In this document: one piece after another, positions 1 through 5,030 of the stretch | Layout: every line of letters begins with the position of its first letter | Numbering within the stretch: the first letter of the stretch is position 1 | Assembly (NCBI GenBank): GCA_934667575.1 | Contig: CAKUME010000107.1 | Location: forward strand, 1 to 5,030 | Direction of reading: 5' to 3' | Length of the DNA: 5,030 nt | Source of the DNA: an uncultured Eubacteriales bacterium | Lineage (GTDB): Bacteria > Bacillota > Clostridia > Oscillospirales > Acutalibacteraceae | Position numbers and translations under genes: made by a program | Notes under the pieces: model-generated | Seen by the model: only the letters and a program-made list of their open reading frames with translations | The model's database searches: none | Told to the model about the DNA's origin: nothing

Positions 1-58
1 TGGGACAACTGATACTGTGCCTTACCTCGCAATATCTTTTGTTGACGGCGCAATACAC
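1..58. other. Left-edge stretch, possible tail of an upstream plus-strand gene
   Basis: Only one plus-strand frame closes before the terminator that starts at 59. The frame beginning at base 1 reads W-D-N and then TGA at 10-12. The other two plus frames stay open through the terminator. If a plus-strand protein gene feeds that terminator, its last codons are therefore probably 1-12. This is inference from very little sequence. A minus-strand gene starting here and running left cannot be excluded, because a purine-rich GGTAAGG can be read on the minus strand just before a TTG. I see no other feature in this stretch. Confidence 0.2.
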
Positions 59-91
59 AAAAACGCACTTGCATTGCAGGTGCGTTTTTTT
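59..91 (+). terminator. Rho-independent terminator closing the unit to the left
   Basis: A near-perfect hairpin pairs 59-73 with 75-89. The core arm AACGCACTTGCA pairs with TGCAGGTGCGTT through one U-G wobble, and the loop is only a few bases. A run of seven T follows at 85-91. The left arm begins with five A, so the minus-strand transcript would also end in a U run and the element could work in both directions. It isolates the acetyltransferase gene from transcription entering from the left. Confidence 0.9.
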
Positions 92-147
92 ATTCGGCGC
101 GTTCGGCGGCGCTCGGCGGTTTGGGCGACGAACATCCGATTACTTTC

Positions 148-176
148 TTTACAATGACGCATTTTTATGATATACT
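148..176 (+). promoter_or_regulatory. Sigma-A promoter of the GNAT gene (extended -10)
   Basis: A -35 box TTTACA (148-153) lies exactly 17 bases from a -10 box TATACT (171-176). A TG dinucleotide one base upstream of the -10 (168-169) makes it an extended -10. Transcription would begin near 183, leaving a leader of about 40 bases before the acetyltransferase gene. A perfect 12-bp palindrome (174-185) overlaps the end of the -10 box and the start site, so the promoter may be repressible. Confidence 0.8.
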
Positions 177-185
177 GCATGCAGT
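174..185. promoter_or_regulatory. Perfect 12-bp palindrome over the GNAT start site, candidate operator
   Basis: ACTGCATGCAGT equals its own reverse complement and covers the last three bases of the -10 box through to the predicted start of transcription. A partly overlapping inverted repeat, GCAT (177-180) and ATGC (187-190), lies next to it. A site here would block RNA polymerase if bound. About one 12-bp perfect palindrome is expected by chance in a window of this size, so only its placement makes it notable. The binding protein is unknown; the TetR regulator encoded downstream is one candidate. Confidence 0.35.
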
Positions 186-223
186 GATGCGCGTTTATTT
201 TGATCGAAAGGGTGTGGCTCATC

Positions 224-661
224 TTGTCGATGCTGCGAAAATTCCAACCGTCGGATCAAGCGCTGGTTGCCCTCCGGTTTGGGCGATCGCCAAAGGAAGC
301 AAGCCGCCTCATTCATGAATGGAATACCGGAAATTACCGGGGACGTTATTTTGAAATGTACGCGGTTTTGCACAACGAAACCGTTGTGGGCACAATTTCA
401 CTGTGCGCGCGTTCCCAGTCCGTGATATCGATCGGACCGGAGATTTTTGAAGCGTATCGGCAGCGCGGTTTTGCAAAAGCTGCGCTCACGGAAGCCATGC
501 AAATGGCCAAAGAAAAACATTATCAGATCGTGCTGCAGCAAGTGAGAACCGATAACACCGCCAGCATCCGGCTGCATGAATCGTTGGGCTTTGAATCCGA
601 CCGCTATGTTTATCAAAACCAAAAAGGAAACGATGTCTTTCTCTATCTGAAAACCATTTAA
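224..661 (+). CDS. GNAT-family N-acetyltransferase
   Basis: This is a small acetyltransferase of about 145 residues, the usual size of a single GNAT domain. GNAT enzymes move an acetyl group from acetyl-CoA to an amine on a small molecule, peptide or protein; the substrate here cannot be read from sequence. The acetyl-CoA loop is visible near residue 82 as RQRGFAKAA, the R/Q-x-x-G-x-A motif. A second GNAT hallmark is NTASIRLHESLGF near residue 110, followed by a final beta strand. There is no signal peptide, so it is cytosolic. I chose TTG 224 because AAAGGGTG (207-214) lies nine bases upstream; ATG 230 is the main alternative and TTG 200 is too close to the ribosome site. The gene has its own promoter and no clear terminator. 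By eye it is less GC-rich than the other genes here, which may hint at a different history. Confidence 0.87.
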   Translation: MSMLRKFQPSDQALVALRFGRSPKEASRLIHEWNTGNYRGRYFEMYAVLHNETVVGTISLCARSQSVISIGPEIFEAYRQRGFAKAALTEAMQMAKEKHYQIVLQQVRTDNTASIRLHESLGFESDRYVYQNQKGNDVFLYLKTI

Positions 662-702
662 ACGATCACGGCGATATCCGGCCGCGAAAAACAGGCCGAT
701 GC

Positions 703-766
703 TCCGCGCAGTTGACAGAGTGCGGAAAAGTGGGTATAATAAAAATAAAGAAACAAACGTCGCACT
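703..766. promoter_or_regulatory. Inverted repeats around the tetR promoter, tentative operator region
   Basis: Three short dyads bracket the promoter. TCCGC (703-707) and GCGGA (722-726) flank the -35 box, and CGCA (707-710) with TGCG (721-724) lies inside the same stretch. AGTGCG (719-724) and CGCACT (761-766) are a perfect 6-bp inverted repeat 36 bases apart, spanning the -10 box and the start site. TetR proteins usually autoregulate by binding a palindrome over their own promoter, so an operator is expected here. None of these dyads is long enough to be convincing alone. Confidence 0.25.
712..740 (+). promoter_or_regulatory. Full-consensus sigma-A promoter of the tetR-family gene
   Basis: The -35 box is TTGACA (712-717) and the -10 box is TATAAT (735-740), with exactly 17 bases between them. 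Both match the vegetative consensus at every position. Transcription would start near 747, giving a leader of about 50 bases with an A-rich first part. Such a promoter should be very strong unless repressed. That fits autorepression by the TetR-family protein it drives, although this is inferred. Confidence 0.92.
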
Positions 767-799
767 ACGCGGAATACCGGATGAAGGGAGCGAAACCGT

Positions 800-1399
800 T
801 TGCCTCGAAAATTTATGTTCACGCGGGAAGAAGTGTTGGCCGCCGCGCTCGCGATCACGCGGGAAAAAGGCGCCCACGCGGTGACTGCCCGCGCGCTGGG
901 CGAAAAGCTGGGCTCCTCCTCCAAGCCGATCTTCAGCTTGTTTGAAAACATGGAGGACGTGGAGCGGGCGCTGCTGCAAACCGCAGACGATGTGTATCAG
1001 CACTACCTGCAATCGCAGATGCAAAAGAGCGAATATCCGCCCTACAAAGCCAGCGGCATGGCATATATCCACTTTGCCCGGGAGGAACGCGAGCTGTTTC
1101 GGCTGCTGTTCATGCGCGACCGCTCCGGGGAGCGTGTGCAGCCGGACAACGAATCCATCCGGCCGCTGCTGAACCTGATCCAACAGGCCATGGCGCTCAC
1201 GGAAGAAGAGGCGCTCCTTTTTCACACCGAAATGTGGGTTTATGTGCACGGAATTGCCACGATGATCGCCACATCGTATCTGGACTGGGACGAGGCGCTC
1301 ATCAGCCGGGTGGTTTCGGACGGATATATGGGGCTGAAAGCGCACTACACGGCGCGCGGCACGCAGCCGGCCCCAAATGCCCGCGCCGAAACCGACTGA
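800..1399 (+). CDS. TetR/AcrR-family transcriptional regulator
   Basis: A protein of 199 residues, typical for TetR repressors, which bind DNA as dimers through an N-terminal helix-turn-helix and sense a ligand with the C-terminal helical domain. Helix 1 starts at TREEVLAAALAI (8-19). The helix-turn-helix is VTARALGEKLG (28-38) followed by the recognition helix SSKPIFSLFENM (40-51). The P-I-F-x-x-F form, instead of the common T-x-Y-x-Y-F, marks a known TetR subgroup. The C-terminal segment MWVYVHGIATMIAT (145-158) resembles the W-x-x-x-H-G region common in TetR effector domains. The start is TTG 800 because AAGGGAG (784-790) lies nine bases upstream; ATG 815 lacks a ribosome site. Ligand and targets are unknown. 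Likely targets are its own promoter and perhaps the GNAT gene upstream; the gene downstream has a separate sporulation-type promoter. Confidence 0.92.
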   Translation: MPRKFMFTREEVLAAALAITREKGAHAVTARALGEKLGSSSKPIFSLFENMEDVERALLQTADDVYQHYLQSQMQKSEYPPYKASGMAYIHFAREERELFRLLFMRDRSGERVQPDNESIRPLLNLIQQAMALTEEEALLFHTEMWVYVHGIATMIATSYLDWDEALISRVVSDGYMGLKAHYTARGTQPAPNARAETD

Positions 1400-1438
1400 C
1401 CCCGCTCCGTTGTTTTTTTGATATTTCGCCGGCCGCAC

Positions 1439-1469
1439 GGCATATTCTGCCCGGCTGCCGCCCATACTA
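1439..1469 (+). promoter_or_regulatory. Sigma-G (forespore) type promoter of the spoVAF-like gene
   Basis: The -10 element CATACTA (1463-1469) is an exact match to the sigma-G consensus known from Bacillus subtilis. Eighteen bases upstream lies GGCATA (1439-1444), which contains GCATA and so fits the sigma-G -35 pattern G-H-A-T-R. Transcription would begin near 1476. The downstream gene belongs to a family made in the forespore under sigma-G, so sequence and context agree. A start near 1476 also makes ATG 1486 an unlikely translation start and favours ATG 1519. Confidence 0.72.
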
Positions 1470-1497
1470 ACGCAAAAGCGCCGCGATGGCGCAGGTT

Positions 1498-1507
1498 AAG
1501 GAAAGGG
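1498..1507 (+). promoter_or_regulatory. Ribosome binding site deciding the spoVAF start
   Basis: AAGGAAAGGG lies 11 bases before ATG 1519. It sits inside the reading frame that opens at ATG 1486, but that earlier ATG has no purine-rich site in front of it and would be only about ten bases from the predicted transcription start. Confidence 0.7.
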
Positions 1508-1518
1508 CGGACGATGCG

Positions 1519-2958
1519 ATGGCAAATCGGCAGCAGGCGGCGGAAACGCTGGCCGGAAACTTTGAACAGGATATCGCGCGGCTGAACGAAACACTGCGCG
1601 TGAACGAGAGCTTTGACCTGCTCACGCGCATGCTGCATATCGGCGGGCGCAAGGCGCAGTTTTATTTGATCGACGGCTTTGCCAAGGACGATCTGATGGA
1701 AAAGGTGATGCAGTTTTTGCTCGGGCTCAAGCCGGAGCAGCTGGCGCCCTGCGATTCCACCCAGGCGTTCGCAGACCATTTTATTCCCTACACCGAAACC
1801 GATGTGACCGCCGATGTGCGGCAGATCGTCACGTCGGTGCTCTCGGGCACTGTGGCGCTGCTGGTGGAAGGGTATTCGGAAGCGATGCTGATCGACGCGC
1901 GCACCTATCCGGCGCGTAGCGTGGAGGAACCGGACGATGACCGCGTGCTGCGCGGAGCGCACGACGGCTTTGTGGAAACGCTGGTGATGAACACCGCGCT
2001 GATTCGCCGCCGCCTGCGCGACCCGGCGCTCACCATGAAATATGTGCAGGTCACCGAGGGCTCGCGCGCCGATGTGGTGCTCTGCTATCTGGCGGGCAAG
2101 GCCGACCCGAAGCTGGTGGCACAAACGGAAACCGAGCTGAAAAACGTGCGCGCCCGCACGCTCACACTGGGGCAGGCCAGCATCAGCGAATCGCTGATGC
2201 ATCGGCAATGGTATAACCCGTTTCCGCGCGTGCGCTACACCGAGCGGCCGGACACCGCCGCGGCCTGCGTGGCCGAGGGCAAGGTGCTGCTGATCACGGA
2301 CAATTCGCCGTCGGTGATGATTCTGCAATCCACGGTGTTCGATTTTGCGCAGGATACCAACGACTTCTATTTTCCGCCGGTTGCGGGCACCTATCTGCGG
2401 TTGGTGCGCATTTTGGTGTTTCTCACCACGCTGCTGCTCACCCCCACCTGGTATCTGCTCATCCGCAATCCGGACTGGATTCCCGGCTGGCTGGAGTTCA
2501 TCAAGATCAAAGAGGGCAATTCCGTGCCGGTGCTGCTCCAGCTGCTGCTGATCGAGTTTATTCTGGATGGGCTCAAGCTGGCCTCGCTGAATACCCCCGG
2601 CGCGCTGAGCAATTCATTCAGCGTGGTCAGCGCGTTGATACTGGGTGATTTTGCCATTTCATCGGGTTGGGTCGTGCCCGAAACGGTGCTGTATATGGCC
2701 TTTATCGCCATCGGCACATTTACGCAGCCCAGCTTTGAACTGGGCTACGCATTCAAGATGTGCCGCATCGCCATGCTGGTGCTGATCGCCATTGCCGACC
2801 TGTGGGGGCTGCTGGCGGGCATTGCGCTCACGGTGGTGCTCGCCGCCACCACTCATCCGATCGGCGGCGGCCACTATCTGGCTCCGCTGATCCCGTTCAA
2901 CGGGCGCGACCTGCTCACGCATTTTATCCGCCGCCCCATTGGTCCACACAACACCTGA
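1519..2958 (+). CDS. spoVAF: SpoVAF-like spore germination protein (GerA family)
   Basis: This protein of 479 residues matches the length of SpoVAF and GerA-type A subunits. These sit in the inner spore membrane; SpoVAF is an accessory germination protein, made in the forespore under sigma-G and recently proposed to act in ion release. The soluble N-terminal domain covers about residues 1-285. It contains GGRKAQFYLIDGFAKDDLM (42-60), the EEPDDDRVLRGAHDGF block (136-151), NTALIRRRLRD (158-168), and YNPFPRVRYTERPDTAAA (232-249). The last is closer to SpoVAF than to GerAA as I remember them. Membrane segments follow at about 292-314, 336-355, 367-402 (two) and 415-445 (one or two), with AIGTFTQPSFEL (397-408) between. 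The C-terminus ends in PFNGRDLLTHFIRRP. It stands alone here, whereas B. subtilis carries it in the spoVA operon. A GerA/GerK-type receptor A subunit is the alternative, but no B or C subunit gene is adjacent. Confidence 0.88.
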   Translation: MANRQQAAETLAGNFEQDIARLNETLRVNESFDLLTRMLHIGGRKAQFYLIDGFAKDDLMEKVMQFLLGLKPEQLAPCDSTQAFADHFIPYTETDVTADVRQIVTSVLSGTVALLVEGYSEAMLIDARTYPARSVEEPDDDRVLRGAHDGFVETLVMNTALIRRRLRDPALTMKYVQVTEGSRADVVLCYLAGKADPKLVAQTETELKNVRARTLTLGQASISESLMHRQWYNPFPRVRYTERPDTAAACVAEGKVLLITDNSPSVMILQSTVFDFAQDTNDFYFPPVAGTYLRLVRILVFLTTLLLTPTWYLLIRNPDWIPGWLEFIKIKEGNSVPVLLQLLLIEFILDGLKLASLNTPGALSNSFSVVSALILGDFAISSGWVVPETVLYMAFIAIGTFTQPSFELGYAFKMCRIAMLVLIAIADLWGLLAGIALTVVLAATTHPIGGGHYLAPLIPFNGRDLLTHFIRRPIGPHNT

Positions 2959-2968
2959 CGCGCCGCAC

Positions 2969-3022
2969 AAAAAAATCCGGCCGACGCATGGGAGGTTTTT
3001 CCCGTGTGCACGGCCGGTTTTT
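2969..3022. terminator. Bidirectional intrinsic terminator between convergent genes
   Basis: CCGGCCG (2977-2983) pairs perfectly with CGGCCGG (3011-3017). Inside, a second helix of about nine pairs (with two G-U wobbles) joins CGCATGGGA to TCCCGTGTG and closes a loop of about six bases. The right side continues into TTTTT (3018-3022) and then a further T-rich run. The left side is preceded by seven A (2969-2975), which become the U run for a leftward transcript. It lies 10 bases after the spoVAF-like stop and 27 bases beyond the stop of the leftward gene, so it serves both. Confidence 0.92.
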
Positions 3023-3049
3023 GTTCGTTTTTTGATGGTTTGCGGCGCT

Positions 3050-4117
3050 TCAGCAAAGGGGCGCGTCGCTTTTGCAGCCGCCGAAATACTCGAGCGCCAT
3101 CGGCACTTGGAACAACGTGTCGGGGTTGCTCATCAGCCCGCGAAAACGCGGCTCATCGGCCACAAACAGGTCGATATAGTTATACTCCGTGCCGTGCGCG
3201 CGGCCGATCACATAGCCGAGGCGGCTGGCTGCCATCAGGTGCTGAATGGCGCTCACCAGCGCGCCTGCCTGCCGCGCGTCCTGCGCCGCCTGCTCGGTGG
3301 CCGGGTAGTAAAAAAAGCAGAACACGCCGCCCATGGCGGCCAGCTCCGCCGACTCCTCCTCCGGCGCGGCGATCAGGTGCGGGTGCGCGGTGAGCCCGAC
3401 CAAGATGTCCTCGCGCAGATTGCCGTTGTCGTCTTCGGCATCGCTGCGGCTGTATTCCATCAGCACGGCGGTGGGGTCGTCGGCAAACAGCCACGCGTTG
3501 TCCACCGGTGCGCGGCGCACGGTTTCGCAAAACTCCTCCAAGGTTTGGCGCGTGCCCACCGGCGTGGCTTCGGGCGCCGTGGCGCAGCGGATCTCCCCGA
3601 TGAACTGCTCGGTGTAGGCTTCGCCGAGAAAAAGATAGAAGATCATGCGGCACAGCGCTATGTTTTCCGCCTCGGTGCGTTTTTGAAACACCGGCGACAC
3701 CACAAACAAATGGTATTTTTGCTCCTCCTCGTCGGCGGTGCTGTACACCGTGAACAGCGCGGAGTTCCACGGCAGGCCGGTCATTTTTTGAAGCTCGGCC
3801 TGCGGCGCACGGAGCGGACGGCGAAAACCGCGGAACGACCAGTTGGGAATCTCCGGCGACATGTTGGCCCAGTAGCGGCACACAAACTGCTGAGTTTTGC
3901 TGCCGCACGGGCAGAGCATAATATAATATTTTTCGTCGCTGCGCCCCACCTCGCACAGCGCGGGCAGCCCCAGCGACTCGAGCTGGTTGCCGATCTGGCT
4001 GGCGGCGGCATCGCAGTCGCCGCGGTCAATTTTCAGTTGCAGCGACGCGCAGTGCGTGATAAACCATCGCCAAAACACGATCACCCGCTGCCGCAGCGTC
4101 CCGTCCAAATAGGCCAT
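3050..4117 (-). CDS. Uncharacterised two-domain cytosolic protein
   Basis: I do not recognise a named function for this 355-residue protein. It has no signal peptide or clear membrane helix. The first part (about 1-200) has the pattern FWRWF (15-19), a CPCG stretch (69-72), P-x-W-x-F-x-x-F-R-R-P (91-101), and an acidic-aromatic block around LFLGEAYTEQFIGEI (162-176). The second part (about 205-330) has LREDILVGLTAHPHLI (234-249), GGVFCFFYYP (263-272), and GRAHGTEYNYIDLFVAD (305-321). The layout resembles families of uncharacterised bacterial proteins I recall only loosely. There are eight cysteines, but no clear metal site apart from the C-P-C pair. The start is ATG 4117, ten bases after GGGGGAG; the in-frame ATG at 4174 lies upstream of the predicted transcription start. 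The gene converges on the spoVAF-like gene and follows the deacetylase gene by 70 bases. Confidence 0.82.
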   Translation of the reverse strand: MAYLDGTLRQRVIVFWRWFITHCASLQLKIDRGDCDAAASQIGNQLESLGLPALCEVGRSDEKYYIMLCPCGSKTQQFVCRYWANMSPEIPNWSFRGFRRPLRAPQAELQKMTGLPWNSALFTVYSTADEEEQKYHLFVVSPVFQKRTEAENIALCRMIFYLFLGEAYTEQFIGEIRCATAPEATPVGTRQTLEEFCETVRRAPVDNAWLFADDPTAVLMEYSRSDAEDDNGNLREDILVGLTAHPHLIAAPEEESAELAAMGGVFCFFYYPATEQAAQDARQAGALVSAIQHLMAASRLGYVIGRAHGTEYNYIDLFVADEPRFRGLMSNPDTLFQVPMALEYFGGCKSDAPLC

Positions 4118-4127
4118 TTTTTTCTTG

Positions 4128-4134
4128 CTCCCCC
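4128..4134 (-). promoter_or_regulatory. Ribosome binding site of the two-domain protein gene
   Basis: On the minus strand GGGGGAG lies ten bases before ATG 4117. It selects this start over the longer in-frame ATG at 4174, which has no such site and lies upstream of the predicted +1. Confidence 0.75.
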
Positions 4135-4162
4135 GTTTTGCACATATTTTGATTCGTTGAAC

Positions 4163-4191
4163 AGCATACCACATTCGCGGCCAAAAGTCAA
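4163..4191 (-). promoter_or_regulatory. Sigma-A promoter of the two-domain protein gene
   Basis: Read on the minus strand, the -35 box is TTGACT (4191-4186) and the -10 box is TATGCT (4168-4163), with exactly 17 bases between. TGG directly before the -10 makes it an extended -10. Transcription would start near 4156, giving a leader of about 39 bases. The -35 box contains the TGA stop codon of the upstream deacetylase gene (4190-4188). No terminator separates the two genes, so read-through from the deacetylase transcript could add to expression. Confidence 0.8.
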
Positions 4192-5030
4192 CGATTCAGC
4201 CCAATGGAAGCGAAAAACGACGCGCTGTCGGTGCCGGCGGGCCGCAAAAAACGCTTCATGCCAAACAGGCTTTCCGGCCCGGTCACATGGGTGACGCCGC
4301 TTTCGCACGAGAGCGAAGCCGAAAACCCCAGCTCGCGCACCAGTTGCTCCGACCGCTCGGTGAAGCTGCCAAACGGATACACCATGGTGTTGGGCGTGAA
4401 ACCGAGCTCATCGCGGATGCGCTGCTGTAATTTTTGAATGTCTGCGCCCACCGTGCGGCGGTAATCGTCCATCGTTTCCCATTTTAAGCTGGCGCATCCA
4501 TGGCGGCTGCGATCGTAGGTGTGCAGATTATAGGTATGATTCTGAATTTCGATTAGGCCGGACTGCTGCATTTCGCGCAGCTGATTCCAAGTGCAGTGCG
4601 AATAGTAGGCGTTGTTTTCATCCCGCTCCGAAAACAGATCTGTGTAGCGGCCGATGATGGAGATCACCGCCTTCATGCCGCGTTCGCGCAGCAGTGGGTA
4701 GGCGTAGAGATAATTGTTGTAATATCCGTCGTCAAATGTGATCACCACGGGCTTTTCGGGGAGCGTCGCGCCGCCCGACACCGATGCGATCACCTCGGTC
4801 ATGGTAACGGAGGTGTAGCCGTGCGCGGTGAGATAATCCAGATCCTGCGCAAGCTGCGCGGGCGAAACCACATATTTGCCCGCGCGAGCCGGGTCCTTGA
4901 GCACGCTGTGATACATCAGCACCGGCACCGCCACACCGGCGTTTGCCGAAACCGGACGCACCGCTGCACGCGCCGCCGCCGCGGCCAGGCTGAGCGCCGC
5001 AATCAGCAGGGCGGCCAACCCCGCCGCCGC
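4188..5030 (-). CDS. Polysaccharide deacetylase (NodB fold), exported; start outside window
   Basis: This gene runs off the right edge. The frame is open to base 5030, so at least 280 residues are visible and the true start is missing. The TTG at 5018 falls inside the hydrophobic segment and is not a credible start. The first visible residues (A-A-A-G-L-A-A-L-L-I-A-A-L-S-L) form a signal peptide or membrane anchor. Counting from 5018, PVLMYHSVL (32-40) opens the NodB domain. Motif 1 is TFDDGY (94-99), with catalytic Asp96 and metal ligand Asp97. Motif 2 is NHTYNLH (160-166), with His161 and His166 as likely metal ligands. Motif 3 is YPFG (214-217). These enzymes remove N-acetyl groups from sugars in peptidoglycan or other glycans, using a metal ion. 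The H-x4-H spacing differs from the common H-x3-H. I see no clear final L-x-x-H motif. The substrate is unknown; cell-wall or spore-cortex glycan is plausible. Confidence 0.9.
   Translation of the reverse strand, partial: AAAGLAALLIAALSLAAAAARAAVRPVSANAGVAVPVLMYHSVLKDPARAGKYVVSPAQLAQDLDYLTAHGYTSVTMTEVIASVSGGATLPEKPVVITFDDGYYNNYLYAYPLLRERGMKAVISIIGRYTDLFSERDENNAYYSHCTWNQLREMQQSGLIEIQNHTYNLHTYDRSRHGCASLKWETMDDYRRTVGADIQKLQQRIRDELGFTPNTMVYPFGSFTERSEQLVRELGFSASLSCESGVTHVTGPESLFGMKRFLRPAGTDSASFFASIGLNR

Noticed and set aside
42..70. TTGACG at 42-47 as a promoter -35
   Set aside because: No -10-like hexamer lies 16-18 bases downstream, and the region there is the stem of the terminator.
676..700. 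Hairpin ATCCGGCC / GGCCGAT after the GNAT gene as a terminator
   Set aside because: The stem is short, contains a bulge, and is not followed by a T run.
321..780. Direct repeat GGAATACCGG at 321-330 and 771-780
   Set aside because: Several 10-bp matches are expected by chance in a window of this size, and one copy lies inside a coding region.
1409..1419. T-rich run after the tetR-family gene as a terminator
   Set aside because: No stable hairpin immediately precedes it, so I see no intrinsic terminator between tetR and spoVAF.
398..1465. Minus-strand open frame of 355 codons opposite the GNAT and tetR genes
   Set aside because: It spans two recognised genes and their intergenic promoter in antisense, with no plausible start signals.
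1478..1492. Inverted repeat GCGCC-GCGAT-GGCGC around ATG 1486
   Set aside because: Only 5 bp in a GC-rich region, with no T run. It could lie in the leader of the spoVAF mRNA but nothing shows a regulatory role.
1345..2328. Minus-strand open frame of 327 codons opposite the tetR end and spoVAF
   Set aside because: It is antisense to a well-recognised GerA-family protein and its translation is rich in H, R and Q with no domain signal.
2939..4294. Long plus-strand open frame of 451 codons opposite the leftward two-domain gene
   Set aside because: It would overlap the spoVAF-like stop, run through the bidirectional terminator and translate into H/R/A-rich sequence without domain character. The minus-strand gene has a promoter, a ribosome site and coherent motifs, so this is an antisense shadow of GC-rich coding DNA.
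1..5030. tRNA, rRNA, CRISPR array, insertion sequence or attachment site
   Set aside because: I saw no regularly spaced repeats, no transposase or integrase motifs, no terminal inverted repeats and no cloverleaf-like sequence.

Overview
The window looks like chromosomal DNA from a fairly GC-rich, endospore-forming member of the Bacillota, most likely an anaerobic clostridial lineage; the lineage is an inference. The evidence is a SpoVAF/GerA-type spore germination membrane protein, a promoter matching the forespore sigma-G consensus in front of it, strong purine-rich Shine-Dalgarno sites, and several near-consensus sigma-A promoters.

Layout, left to right. Positions 1-92 end a transcription unit that lies mostly to the left and is closed by a strong intrinsic terminator. 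A plus-strand GNAT acetyltransferase gene (about 224-661) follows, with its own extended -10 promoter and a 12-bp perfect palindrome over its start-site region. Next is a plus-strand TetR-family regulator (800-1399), driven by an exact TTGACA-N17-TATAAT promoter. Then comes a stand-alone spoVAF-like gene (1519-2958), preceded by a sigma-G-type promoter. A long, two-sided intrinsic terminator (2969-3022) separates this rightward half from two leftward genes. These are an uncharacterised, apparently cytosolic two-domain protein (3050-4117) and, upstream of it, a NodB-type polysaccharide deacetylase (4188 to the window edge), whose start is outside the window.

The genes appear to be five small, mostly independent transcription units rather than one pathway. 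The GNAT and TetR genes are vegetatively expressed by their promoters. The spoVAF-like gene should be switched on late in the forespore. The deacetylase is secreted or membrane-anchored and probably acts on cell-wall or spore-wall glycan. The uncharacterised gene has its own promoter, whose -35 box contains the deacetylase stop codon, so it may also receive read-through from the deacetylase gene.

I see no mobile element, CRISPR array, RNA gene or obvious new multi-gene system. The best leads are the orphan spoVAF with its sigma-G-like promoter, the uncharacterised two-domain protein, and the putative operators at the GNAT and tetR promoters.
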